Source: Scilla litardierei (lineage: Eukaryota; Streptophyta; Magnoliopsida; Asparagales; Asparagaceae). From it: a stretch of 64,000 nucleotides of DNA. Positions within the stretch are counted from its first letter, which is position 1. Each line of letters begins with the position of its first letter. Below the pieces are notes generated by a model that saw nothing but the letters and a program-made list of their open reading frames with translations, was not told where the DNA came from and searched no databases. A program made the position numbers and the translations under genes. This document shows positions 42,968-54,392 of this stretch, piece after piece. The stretch lies in assembly GCA_030789695.1 (NCBI GenBank), contig CM061140.1, positions 79,856,422-79,920,421 of the forward strand, written 5' to 3'.

Positions 42968-45900
42968 ATGTCTTCCGCTTCAAAGAATATCTTCGCTGAG
43001 TTAAACAGAGGTGAAAAACTCAACGGCGATAATTACAAACTTTGGTCCATCAAGATACAATACGTTTTAGAGGAGCAAGAAGTGCTCGAAACTCTAAAGA
43101 ACATAATGATTGAACCCGAGTTGGGCACTACGGCACAATACAGACGAGACAAGGAAGCTTTTGATGCTTGGTCTCGGAAGAATACGATAGCACGCATTAC
43201 GTTATTAAGCAGTATGGCCGATGACATAATGCGCATCTTCCGAGAGCATGACCTAGCCATGGACATATGGTCCAAGCTAGAGGAGAAGTTTGGTGGCACA
43301 TCGGTGTCCAAACTTCGTGCCTTAACTATAAGATTTGATTCATACAAGAAACGTCCAGATCATTCCATGGGGAAACATCTGCGACATATGGCAAATCAAA
43401 TCTCAGAGTTAAAGGATGCGGGTTATGTGCTCACTGATGAGCAACAAATCCAAGCAGTCATACGTTCCCTACCAAATGGGTGGGACCAAATGAAGATGCA
43501 TCTCACTCAAAATGAGAGCATCAAGACCTTCAGCGATGTTTCCAAGCACCTCGAATTAGAGGAAGAGCGGCTTGCGGCTGCCAAGCCTAGTGCAGAAGTG
43601 CACATGGTTGCTAGTTCCTCACACGGGGGAAAGAAACGGAAAGATCGTTCGAAGTCTACTAATGAACATAATAAGCAACCTGAGTCTACCAAGAAACCCA
43701 AACATAAGGGTGGGCACAAGAAATGGCACAAGAAGAAAGACTTGAAGAGGATCAAGTGCTTCAAGTGCAACAAGCTCGGTCACTATGCTCGTTCGTGTAC
43801 GAGTGGAGGCGACGAGGTAACTTGTAAATGTACTAGTTACATATGTGTTTCTAGTTCAATATTTCTTGTGGAATCTAATCCATTTTGGATAATTGATTCA
43901 GGTGCCACCGACCACATAGCAAGGGACAGACGGTCCTTCGTGGAGTATCACCAGATACCCCAAGGAACGAAATGGATCTATGTAGGAAACAACACACGTG
44001 TTGAAGTGAAAGGCGTTGGGACTTGCAAGCTAGTCTTGGACAACGGCCGCACTCTCCTACTTCATGATGTCCTCTTCGCTCCAGATATTCGAAGGAATAT
44101 AATTTTTGTGGTCGTGTTAATGAGTCTTGGCTATAACTGGTTTTTTCATGATTGTAATGTGGACTTAAGTTGTAATAATACTCTTATTGGTACTAGGTTT
44201 GTATTTAAAGGATTTATTGTAATGAGTACAATGTATGATTCCTCATATAATGAAAATTTCCTTATTGCAAATTCTAAGACTTATGAGTCTGATGTGATTT
44301 ATTGGCACGCAAGGCTTGGTCATATTGGACCAACGCGTATGGATAGACTTGCCAAACGTGGCCTTCTATCCAATGTTTCAAACGTTGAAATGTCGACCTG
44401 CGAACATTGCCTAGTGGGGAAATCTTGTCGCAAGCCGTTTGGAACCGGCACAAGGGCCGAGGTTCCATTACAGCTTATCCATTCGGACATATGTGGTCCG
44501 ATGAATGTCAAGACAAGACGCGGGAAGTCCTATTTCATCACTTTTATTGATGATTTCACCCGATTCAGACATATCTATTTGATATCCCACAAAAGTGAAG
44601 CATTGGCTTGCTTTAAAAACTATATGAGTTTAGTGGAGAATCAATTAGATCGCAAGATTAAGGTCTTGCGAACCGATAGGGGCGGTGAATATCAATCAAC
44701 AAGTTTTAAGGAACTTTGTGATGAAAAAGGCATAGTACATCAGGTAACTATGCCTTATACTCCTCAACAAAACGGTGTTGCAGAAAGGAGAAATATGACT
44801 TTAATGGAAATGGTCCGTTCAATGATGGCGCAAGCTAACTTGCCAATCACCTTTTGGGGTGATGCATTATTGACGGCCGCTTTCATTTTAAACCGCGTAC
44901 CCTCGAAATCAGTTAGCTCCACTCCTTATGAGTTGTGGAACCAAAGGTCTCCTGACTTAAACATTTTGAAACCTTGGGGTTGTGCATCCTACGCACATAT
45001 TTCCTCCCATAAGTATGGCAAACTTGGGCCAAGGGGAAGGAAATGTATCTTTATACGATACACAGAAAACTCCAAAGGTTATGTTTTTGTTAATCAGGAA
45101 GACAATGGTGGGCTAATTGAGTTTGAGTCGAGGGATGTCACTTTCTTGGAAAACGAGTTTCCAAGACAGGGCGAGATAAGTCAGGACTTATCTCTATTTG
45201 AGATTTATGATCAAGAAGGATTACCTCATTCGAGTGGGAGAATTCTTGGTGAAAACGAAAATACGTTTCAACCTTCACCAATGGATTATACGAATGACGA
45301 TTATCCTATTCCATACGGGAATAATGATCCAAGTGGGAGCAATTCTAACGACATTCCAAGTGGGAGTGATATTAGAATTGATCTAAATTCGAGTCAACAA
45401 GGACTTGAAGAATCTCAAATACGACGTAGTAGTCGTACAAGGTTGGCTCCTCTAAGATTTGAGGATGAATTTCCGCAAACCTTTATGACTTTACTACAAG
45501 AAGATGACGAGCCTGCCACTTTCAAAGAGGCCGTATCTTGCCCTGCTAAAGACAAATGGATGGAAGCGATGCAAGAGGAGTTAGAATCCATGAAAGTTAA
45601 CCAAGTCTGGGACTTAGTTGACGTACCCAGAGGACGTAGAGCTATTGGGAACAAATGGGTTCTCAAGATCAAGCATAAGGCTGATGGCTCTATTGACAGA
45701 TATAAAGCTCGCCTTGTTGCGAAAGGTTTTACGCAACAGGAAGGGATAGACTACGAAGAGACCTTCTCACCTGTTGTTCGTTTTACCTCGATTCGCCTGA
45801 TTCTGGCAATGGTAGCTTGCTTAGACCTCGAATTACATCAAATGGATGTAAAGACTGCCTTTCTCAATGGAGAATTGGACGAGGAGATCTATATGGAACA

Positions 45901-47056
45901 ACTAACAGGGTTTGTAAAAGAAGGAAACGAACATAAGGTTTGTAAACTTCTTAAATCCATATATGGTCTTAAACAATCCTCGAGGCAATGGTATATACGA
46001 TTTCAAGAAGTTGTCTTATCAAATGGTTTTACCATGCTTGATGAAGATAACTGTGTATATATCAAGAGGATTAAAAGCAAGTATGTTATCATGTCTCTAT
46101 ATGTAGATGACATTTTAATAGCCGGAAATGACAAGGGCTTTGTGATGGATATCAAGGCTGGGCTTTCATCAGTTTTTGAGATGAAAGACATGGGAGAAGC
46201 CGCATATATCCTTGGAGTTAAGATTTCAAGGAATCGTTCGAAGAAACTTCTTTCTCTTTCACAGGAGACTTATATAAAGAAGGTTCTAGAACGATTTAAT
46301 ATGCAGGACTGCAAGTCCATTGATACTCCTATAAGCAAAAGCGATAATTTATGTCTGAAATCATGTCCTAAGAACCAAAAGGAGAAAGCGATTATGGAAA
46401 AAGTTCCATATTTCAGTGCAGTTGGTAGTCTTATGTATGCTATGATGTGTACAAGATCGGACATCTGTTTTGCCGTTGGAATGGTAAGTCGTTACCAATC
46501 CAACCCAGGGCAAGTACACTGGAAAGCGGTTAAGAGGATAATGCGGTATCTCAAAGGAACTGCAGACTTTGCTTTATGCTATCAAGGAGATGCCTTGAGG
46601 CTCGAAGGCTACACTGATGCTGATTGGGCGGGTGATGTCGATGAGCGACGATCGACCTCAGGATATGTTTTTCTACTCGGATCTGGTGCGATATCCTGGA
46701 GTAGCAAGAAACAATCCTGCATCGAACTTTCAACTATGGAAGCCGAGTTTGTAACATTTAGCATGGCAGTCCAAGAGGCTGTTTGGCTTAGGAAGTTCTT
46801 AGACAGGCTAATTAATGCAAGTGACTCAAGTGCTGTACCTATACACAACGACAGTCAAGCATCTATAGCCTATGTCAAAGATCCTAAATTCCATTGTAAG
46901 ACCAAACACATTGATATCCGCTACAAATTTGTAAAAGACTATGATAAGACTAAGAAGGTGGACATAAGGTACATATCTACGCATGAGATGATCGCGGATC
47001 CGCTCACAAAGGCAATCCCCAGAGATGTGTTTTACAAACACTTATCATCCCAATGA
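42968..47056 (+). CDS. Intact gag-pol polyprotein of Ty1-copia element C
   Basis: 1362 residues without a stop. The start chosen is MSSASKNIF at 42968; an in-frame ATG at 42938 would add ten residues. Gag has the UBN2 domain (NGDNYKLWSIKIQYVL) and a CCHC knuckle at 264-277. Protease has DSGA with Asp310. Integrase has WHARLGH...CEHC and the DDE triad D507, D570, E606 with the usual 35 residues between the last two. RT has MDVKTAFLNG and YVDD at 1045-1048. RNase H has YTDADWAGD and STMEAEF. The C-terminus reads HLSSQ. One Met-tRNA-primed element with 549-bp LTRs; potentially functional, though I cannot judge single substitutions. Confidence 0.96.
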   Translation: MSSASKNIFAELNRGEKLNGDNYKLWSIKIQYVLEEQEVLETLKNIMIEPELGTTAQYRRDKEAFDAWSRKNTIARITLLSSMADDIMRIFREHDLAMDIWSKLEEKFGGTSVSKLRALTIRFDSYKKRPDHSMGKHLRHMANQISELKDAGYVLTDEQQIQAVIRSLPNGWDQMKMHLTQNESIKTFSDVSKHLELEEERLAAAKPSAEVHMVASSSHGGKKRKDRSKSTNEHNKQPESTKKPKHKGGHKKWHKKKDLKRIKCFKCNKLGHYARSCTSGGDEVTCKCTSYICVSSSIFLVESNPFWIIDSGATDHIARDRRSFVEYHQIPQGTKWIYVGNNTRVEVKGVGTCKLVLDNGRTLLLHDVLFAPDIRRNIIFVVVLMSLGYNWFFHDCNVDLSCNNTLIGTRFVFKGFIVMSTMYDSSYNENFLIANSKTYESDVIYWHARLGHIGPTRMDRLAKRGLLSNVSNVEMSTCEHCLVGKSCRKPFGTGTRAEVPLQLIHSDICGPMNVKTRRGKSYFITFIDDFTRFRHIYLISHKSEALACFKNYMSLVENQLDRKIKVLRTDRGGEYQSTSFKELCDEKGIVHQVTMPYTPQQNGVAERRNMTLMEMVRSMMAQANLPITFWGDALLTAAFILNRVPSKSVSSTPYELWNQRSPDLNILKPWGCASYAHISSHKYGKLGPRGRKCIFIRYTENSKGYVFVNQEDNGGLIEFESRDVTFLENEFPRQGEISQDLSLFEIYDQEGLPHSSGRILGENENTFQPSPMDYTNDDYPIPYGNNDPSGSNSNDIPSGSDIRIDLNSSQQGLEESQIRRSSRTRLAPLRFEDEFPQTFMTLLQEDDEPATFKEAVSCPAKDKWMEAMQEELESMKVNQVWDLVDVPRGRRAIGNKWVLKIKHKADGSIDRYKARLVAKGFTQQEGIDYEETFSPVVRFTSIRLILAMVACLDLELHQMDVKTAFLNGELDEEIYMEQLTGFVKEGNEHKVCKLLKSIYGLKQSSRQWYIRFQEVVLSNGFTMLDEDNCVYIKRIKSKYVIMSLYVDDILIAGNDKGFVMDIKAGLSSVFEMKDMGEAAYILGVKISRNRSKKLLSLSQETYIKKVLERFNMQDCKSIDTPISKSDNLCLKSCPKNQKEKAIMEKVPYFSAVGSLMYAMMCTRSDICFAVGMVSRYQSNPGQVHWKAVKRIMRYLKGTADFALCYQGDALRLEGYTDADWAGDVDERRSTSGYVFLLGSGAISWSSKKQSCIELSTMEAEFVTFSMAVQEAVWLRKFLDRLINASDSSAVPIHNDSQASIAYVKDPKFHCKTKHIDIRYKFVKDYDKTKKVDIRYISTHEMIADPLTKAIPRDVFYKHLSSQ

Positions 47057-48088
47057 TTGCGTAAGAGCTGAGTTGTACCAACGTAAATTCCCATGTCTGT
47101 AAATGATCAAATTTAATAAAAAAATATGTTCTTTTTCAAACATTGCATATGAATTTCTTGAGAAATGTTTGTGTACATTTTTGAAATCTCAGCTATACTT
47201 TCTAGTATTTCGAACAGATTGAGGTTGGCTCTCTCACATGAGCAACCGCCTTATTCTATCAGACGGATAGAATAGAGATGAGACCTGTTTAAAGTCAAAA
47301 TCATCAGACGGATGATTTAGAGTCATGACTTAAACAAAATGGTCGCATGAAAGATCTGCATCATATGGATGCTTGTAGAAGATCTAAGAGGATTTTGAAA
47401 TCCTATCTGTCTAAATGCGGGATGTGAGTCCAAAGGATTATTTGAGTAGAAAAAGGGACTCAAAGTCAGACATTGTGGTGTCTGATCATCATCCTTACAA
47501 CATCATTGAGACATACACTCCCTGGGAAAGAAGCGATGTTGTAATACGTATTCATACTACGTATGCATTTTTGACCATTGGGTTAGAATAGTAAATAAGT
47601 TTACTATTATGTGAGACCCAAAGACCACATGGGTCTTAATTCATTACCCTTATGGACTCTAATTGGTTCCTTTAGATTTGACCGGGTGATTGCTATCTTA
47701 GCATGTTACTTATGGACTATGGTTAATTCGGTCCGGCGGGGCATGTTAGAAAAGCAAGTCAAGTCAAGATCGAAAGGATCACAAGAAGAGGAAGATTATT
47801 TCGCATTCACATTTGGACTTTAAAGATTCAAAGCTGGCCAGCCAATTGTAATCCAGATGGGATTCAATTGTTGAATATAAAGTATAAGAAATGTGAAGAA
47901 ATAATCTAGGGTAAAGCATGCGTTGATATACTCAACTTTACACCTCGAGGGGTGTTGTGTATCTCTAACAAGTGCACAACAGCGGACTCTATGCGCATGA
48001 CGGTCACACGGCCTATTTCTCGGTATGATAAACAGAAGAGTTAAAGGAAAGATGTTTCCTTACAATCCCCTCAAGTGTGAGTAGGAGA
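47057..48088 (+). mobile_element. 3' untranslated region of C with hairpins and polypurine tract
   Basis: About 1 kb, non-coding. Hairpins lie at 47253-47273 and 47298-47318 (same loop AGACG, different stems) and 47358-47372. The short purine tract GTAGGAGA (48081-48088) is the likely plus-strand primer next to the LTR. Confidence 0.75.
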
Positions 48089-48637
48089 TGTTGGATATGG
48101 ACGACATAAATACACCCATGAGGGGATGTATGAGGGTATACGGACCTCAGATGTCGCGTGCACGAAGGCGTGTGCGAAGGGAACCTTTTCTCGTGTGAAA
48201 AGGACCACTCGATAAGTGGAAAAGGCCACTCGATACGTGGAAAAAGCCACTTTATAAGTGCAAAATGGCACTTGATAAGTGGATAAAGATGAAGATAAAT
48301 GAATGTGCTAATATAGGCTAATAAGCTTATATTTAGTTATTTCCTACAATAACTACCCCTAAAGCCTATAAATAGGACCCAAGGGTAAGGCATTCATTCA
48401 CACTTTTCCATGCCATAAGTTTGCATAAGGCATCCTTATGTTCTTCTTCTCCCTTCCATTAAAATCCTCTTCTAGTTAGAGATTTAGGCGGTGAAACTCT
48501 GCTTCGATCCTCTGTGACGAAGTATCGACCGTTGTGGCGAATCCGAGGGCGAAGTTCCGAGATTACGGTGCCGCGTACGCAAGCGTAAGTCTCAACTTCA
48601 TTTATCGATCCTAACGTTGTTTTGACAGGATCCTTCA
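48089..48637 (+). mobile_element. 3' LTR of element C
   Basis: 549 bp, the same length as the 5' copy, TATA box at 48367-48374, followed by AGAGA (48638-48642), which matches the five bases before the 5' LTR exactly. Confidence 0.95.
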
Positions 48638-49239
48638 AGAGATCTTTGAGCAATAGAGAGACATGCGACTGACTAATAAATCACAGGCGCATGTAACTGG
48701 ACAGGCGGATGTACTTTGTACAGCAGTCGCCTGATGAAAGTTATAGCAGAAAGCCCAAAAACCAAATGAAAAAGTGTGTGCCAAACAGATGACTGTAGAA
48801 CAAATCACAAGCGACGGTTTGGAGACAGGCGCATGTAAAACATTCAGCAGTCACCTGTTAAAAGTCCAAAATGCACATGCATGAGAATTATGAATTGAAG
48901 GCTAAGGAAAAGTGATCTAATGATTTCCTAGGACAGAAATAAAGATGTGTGTGCTCTCTACTTCTAAGCTGCATACTAGAAGAGAATAAAAAGATCACAT
49001 CTTGTTTTTTTTGCCTCTCTTCTTTCAATAGAAATAACTTGAAATCTTCTAAGAGCATCAATCATCATCTTCGATCATCCAATCCACTTTTTATGCTTTG
49101 ATTGATCCTTGAGTGACATCCATTGGTAATTGATCTTCATGATATGCTTAGGCAATGGATTAACTGCCAGTAGGTGATTAGTCACAAGTATTTATGTTTG
49201 CTCGTCATCAAAACCAACTAGGGAGAAGTCCAATACTCA
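48638..49239 (-). mobile_element. Sirevirus G 3' LTR, right piece
   Basis: It continues the word array (groups near 48663 and 48786) and ends GTCCAATACTCA in plus orientation. The purine tract AAAAAGGGGGAGAAG on the minus strand follows at 49240-49254, as in D. Confidence 0.8.
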
Positions 49240-50806
49240 CTTCTCCCCCTTTTTGGTGATGACAAACAAATATAAACAAAAGGATAAATAATTGTGCTTA
49301 AAGATAATTACTCCCCTTACATAGATGCCAATCAAGTTAGTCAAATTAAGTAAGGAAATCTATTGATTAATTGAAGCAAACATGTAAGATATGCATGAAT
49401 GAAATGATTTTAATACTAAAGATTTAGGATTTTATAATCCAAGTTCATTATATCTTACTCCCCCTGAATCTAAGGCAACTTTAATCTTTGATTCAAGTTT
49501 AGATTATACTTAGCACAAAATTATGATTTGTTTATTTCTCTCCCCCTATGGCATTATCCAAAAAGAGGGAGGAGAAAACAACAACAATAATCCTAAATAA
49601 GTACTAAAACAATCATGAGAGTCTATAAAATGTGATACATATTCAATGTGATACCATAATAATATCGAGAAAACACGAAGGTGCATCACAATGATATATA
49701 TCAAATACTTAGCAATAAAAGAAATTATAGTTGACTAAAGGAAGAATAATCCAATATCAACATTACATAAGCAATGAAATGTCTCACATCACATCATGTA
49801 TATAATAGAGCACACAGAGAGACACAATTGCACAACGAATACACAATGATCACAATAGATAGAAAAACGACAAAATGTGATAACATATATATACTAGTCA
49901 TAACACGTGCCCGCGGGCACGGTCCATTTAAGATTTCCCCTGCGAAATCTTTGTTTACCGAAAAATTATTTACACAACCAAAATTTAACAGAACAATAAA
50001 TTAGCGTAAAAATATTTAGCGGCACGGGCACCTTCGACGCGGAACAACAAATTCGGCACAGGCGGCTTCGGCGCGGAACAACAAATTCGGCGTCGAAAAA
50101 CAAATTAGGCGCCCGCGCCTTCGGTGCAAAACAATAAATTAGCGTAAAAAAATTGCACGGGCACCGAACCGAACAACAAACCTCAGTGTATTTTTACGCT
50201 AATTTGTTGTTCCGCTAAATTGTTTCACGCTAAATTTTTTATATTGTTAAATTTAATTGATCATGATTCTCTACAATCTTTCCTAAGGCACTTTTAATTT
50301 CAAAGTTTAGGTTTCCAATGCACTTCTCCCCAAATTTAATCTCCACAATCTTTCCCACGGCACTTCTAATTTCAAAGTTTAGGTTCCCAATGCACTTTTT
50401 CCCCAAATTTAATCTGCACAATCTTTCCAGGACACTTCTAATTTCAAAGTTTTGGTTTGCAAAAATTTTTTCCTACCAAAATTTAAGTTTTTCCACTAAA
50501 ATTTTCACAAAATCCAATATCAGCCATTGATTTACCATGATCAAATCTCAGCCACTCTTTATCTTGTCCTAGTCAGCACTAATATTCAAAAAAACGTTAT
50601 CAAATGTATAATATTAATATATATACATATATATATATAATGAATACATGGAGTAAAAAAGTAATGACAGACCACTCCACATACAAACAAAAAACTATGA
50701 TCATCATCATACATCATACATCAATACAACCAAAAAATACAAAGACTCAAACTCTCAACCTTAACAAAAAAATCTAGGACTAAGGGTGAGCAGTCTCCAC
50801 GACACA
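49240..50806 (-). mobile_element. 3' untranslated region of G
   Basis: Homologous to D 4176-5111: TTTTTGGTGATGACAAAC near 49250 and tctccccctatggcattatcc near 49540. The last stretch (50680-50800) again resembles the end of that D region. It is interrupted by a small Helitron. Confidence 0.7.
49893..50640 (-). mobile_element. Small non-autonomous Helitron in G
   Basis: Minus orientation. The 3' end CTAGT at 49893-49897 is preceded on that strand by the palindrome CGTGCCCGCGGGCACG (49906-49921) and a subterminal region matching the large Helitron (aaatttggtt, gcgccgaaggc words). The 5' end is not certain; it lies in TA-rich sequence near 50600-50643. No coding content. Confidence 0.6.
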
Positions 50807-51904
50807 TCAATCTAGATCAGCTGCTGAGGAGTCCACAGGAGTAGCCAACTCAATACGAAAATCCTGGGGCTCTAGATCAACAGAAATGTCCTCGGGATGA
50901 GGAGGAGCAGCAGCCGTAGAGGAGACATCCTGAGGAGCTTGAGAAGCAACCGGCTCGGAAGCAGCATCAACTGAAGTGTCAGGAATCTCAGAGATGATCG
51001 GAGGAGGAGGTTGAGCAGGCTGAGCAGATGGAACAAAAGACTGGGGTGGGGAGGGAAGGGTATGCCCTGATGTTGGAACATCAGATGGAACAGATTATAC
51101 AGACCATGTATTTTCTCATCAACTGGACAAGAGAGGGAGCATCAGATGATAAAGGCAGATCAACTGGTGGAGCAGTGGATGAAGACAGACCAAAAGTAGA
51201 TTGCCTCTTCTTTGATGCCGTTTACAGAGCCGCAGAGGACTTCGACTTTGCATCCATATCAAGAAGAGGGCCAAGAGGCATGGGCTCATATGGGGTCAGG
51301 TCAATGCCGAAATGGAAAAAGACAAGAGTAAGAATTCCTCCATATTGAATATAAGAGGAAGAAGAAGTGAACTCTACCATGTCCATCCGATCAAGGAGGA
51401 CCCTGACCCAGTTCACCAATATGCCAGAGAAGATCGCGTACATGCATCTGGGGATCTCCTTGTATGGCTGATCAGAGGAGCCATATTTCAGCAAGATGTT
51501 GGACTTCACCACTAGGTGAACATCACAACCTTGAGCAGAAAACATGGAAACTCTGACGTCAGATGATAGATATGAATGGATCACAAAAAACATGTCCTGA
51601 AGGACAGTCTGATCAAGGTCAGCAACATCAGAGAGTAAGATGTCAGTAGGAAAAGAACTAGAGAAGGGAATCCTAAGAATGTTTCCTAAGAGAGTAGGGA
51701 CAAGCTCGATATGAGTCCCATGTACCATGGTGTCGATGACACCCTTGTCAGTATATTCACCGCGAATACGGTTGGCATAGAATAGCTTGACAAGGAATGG
51801 ATAGGCACGAGGGGAGTCCACATGAGAGTAGCGAAACAGATCGACCAAATGGGTCGTCGTGAGGATCTCGAAAAGTCTCTCAGCAGTGAAAGCCTGATAA
51901 ACAA
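50807..51904 (-). pseudogene. env-position gene of Sirevirus G, C-terminal part
   Basis: It continues the frame that starts at 62804, interrupted by B. From the B junction it reads QAFTAERLFEILTTTHLVDL, LVKLFYANRIRGEYTDKG and LLKYGSSDQP, parallel to the D protein. A TAA at 51222-51224 and frame changes break the Ala/Pro/Ser-rich tail. Same family as D (putative plant transposon protein); role unknown. Confidence 0.8.
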
Positions 51905-53669
51905 TGTAACGGTACGTTTTCGTTGTACTTTGTTCGTGCACGTGCTTTTGGCCGTGCACGTGTTTATTTTAGACTTTATTTGTTTGTGAACACTTTTGTG
52001 TGATATGTCGTTGTGAACGTCTCTGAGAGCATTAAATAGTGGCACTATCTTGGAACGACACTTCTCGAGTCGTTTTTCCACAATTTAAACTTACTCGATG
52101 AGACGTGACGATTCTCACTCTTGACGGGAGACGTTTCTATTTTTAGTTTTGGCGTCCGACGTCGAATTTGAGATCCGTCTTCTTAGTTAGCTCACATTCG
52201 TCATCACGATCACCACGATATTTATTTTATAATTTTTGGAGTTTATTTGACCACTTTAATGTTTTTAACAAGTTTTATATTATTTTTAATAATTAATTTA
52301 TAAATTATTTTCGGCCAAATAAAATTTATTTGAGTTTTAAACGTTTTAAAGAATTTTTGAGCCAATTTCCAGCTCATTTGGACCAGGTCAAATCCTAGGA
52401 TGGGTTGGAGAAGTTTAAATTCAAATTTTAAATCTTTTTGAACTTCTAATCCTATTAGATTTAGCCCTAGACCAAGTCAACCCATCTATACTATATAAGC
52501 AACCCCTAGCAAGACCTATTTTCCAAAGAAATTAGCCCTAGCCTCTTCCAAAGTTGAAATTGGACGTTGCGACGAATCGTCGCAACGTTGCGACGTTCAG
52601 CCCCCCGCACGACCGAAGGAAACCACGCCCGTGCCCCGCTCAGACCGGAGGCCAACCCCGCATCCATCGCCGCCCGCTCCGCACAGCTCCGCACCGCCCC
52701 GTTCCCTCGGTCTGACCGAGGGATTGGCCCGCATCCAACCGCTCCGCATCGCATCACAGCGCCCGCACCGTCGCCCGCTTGTCGCCCCGCTCCGCAGCCC
52801 GCACGACCGACCCGCTGCTCCGCACCGATCGACGTTGCAAGTGTTGCAACGTTGCAACATCGCCCCGCCTGCATCCATCGACCTGACCGACGCTCCCCAT
52901 CGATCTGACCGAAGGGAAATCCCGCACCACAGCCACCCCGCAACTGCTGCACGCCCCCAAATCGTCGCAGCCCGCATTCTCAGCGCACGACCGAGGGATT
53001 CTTCCGCATTGGAGGGGTACGACCGAGGGTCACTTGTCGCAACCCCGCACCCATCGCACCGCTTGCCACCGTGGGCCCCCCAAGTTCTCCAGAGTTATTG
53101 TGGGTCCCCCAAAGGCCCCTAGGAGTACTGTGGGCCCCACCTAGGTGCTTGCTCTTCGAGGATTCGTCGCGTACGACGTCGTCGCACGTCGTAGCCCGTC
53201 GCCGCACGTGCTAGCTTTGGAATCTGGAATCGTCGCCCGGGTTGATTGCTCTGAAATTTCCAGCGAGGAATCTAATTGGAATCTGGACTTGGAGCGCGAT
53301 CTTTTATTCCAACCCCCGGCGTCGCTACCCGACGCCGGTGTAGCTTTCGCGTCGTGTTGAGGTAACGTTTTGCACCCCTAGGACCCCAAACCCAATTGCA
53401 TGCTAATCAAGACTAAAATCAGTATTTTTAAAGTATTTTAAATGTTTTAGCAATCACTAATCAAGATTAATAAAACGGATGTAGGCCGGTGGACTTGTGC
53501 ACATAGGAATCGTGACTTTGGACTCGTTGGACGGTGTTTTCTTGACGTGATAATTGCAGGCAAGTGAAACTTGCCAAATCTTGTTTAGGGCCATGTCTTT
53601 AGGCCACTTCCTTGCTTTTAGCGTAAAAGAGACTAGTCAGTGAAATGATAGCTGGCTAGACGCCTACTT

Positions 53670-53735
53670 GATCTAGTTTGACAACGAAACTAGATCCGTC
53701 ACCTAATTGATCTAGCTTGACAACGAAGCTAGATC
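53670..53735 (+). repeat. Two adjacent hairpins with loop GACAACG in B LTR
   Basis: GATCTAGTTT pairs with AAACTAGATC (53670-53696), then GATCTAGCTT with AAGCTAGATC (53709-53735). Both stems are perfect over 10 bp and both loops are GACAACG. The 3' LTR has the same pair near 61301-61366. Confidence 0.88.
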
Positions 53736-54289
53736 CAACCCTTAAACTTGTTGTTCATGCATGCTGAACTGTCACGTTTACTTTCCTTACCTGTACGCTT
53801 TACTTTAACTGCCATGTCATGTCATCCATGCATTGAATGTTGCATTCGTAGCACACGCTACATACTTGTACTTGCTTGTCCCGGGCTAGGTGCACCCCTA
53901 TGCCATACTAGTTAAAGACACTTCCTGGCTCGTGATCCAGAAGCGAGCATTACCGTTCGGGGGTAAGGCCCTGGCTCGATACACGTGGAGGGGTAGGGTT
54001 GAGCGACCACTCAGCGTAAAAGTGTGCCCGTACAGCCTCTTTAGCTGTAAGGCGTGAACTCTGTGCACGAGGTGCTTACTTTCTTGTCTTGTACTTGTCT
54101 TGTGAATGTCATGCCATGCTCGTACTTTACTTTACTTTACCTTACTTGCTGCACTCATACTTTAACTGCCATGTCATTGCATCATGCTAGAACTTTTAGG
54201 TTGCTCTTACTTGTACTTTCAGTTTCACTTGCACAAGTCTTTTTAGACTTGCTGACATGTGCCCCTTGCTCTTTTGGGTGTCACATGTT

Positions 54290-54392
54290 AGACCCTGAGC
54301 CAGAGACAGGTGTTGAGGACGAGGTCTTTGCTGACGCTGAGCCTGAGCCTACGTTTGTCGAGGAGTACGAGGACACCGGAGACCAGTCTTAG
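54290..54392 (+). other. Acidic reading frame near the end of B LTR
   Basis: After an acceptor-like tcacatgttag the frame reads DPEPETGVEDEVFADAEPEP and ends TGDQS-TAG at 54390-54392. The 3' LTR copy (61921-62023) keeps the same peptide. The A 3' LTR has an analogous acidic frame ending DEDQS-TAG. Confidence 0.45.

Noticed and set aside
52506..53207. Several 75-163-residue frames in the C-rich part of the B LTR
   Set aside because: They overlap on both strands, exist only because of GC-rich content, and lie in transcribed LTR leader sequence.
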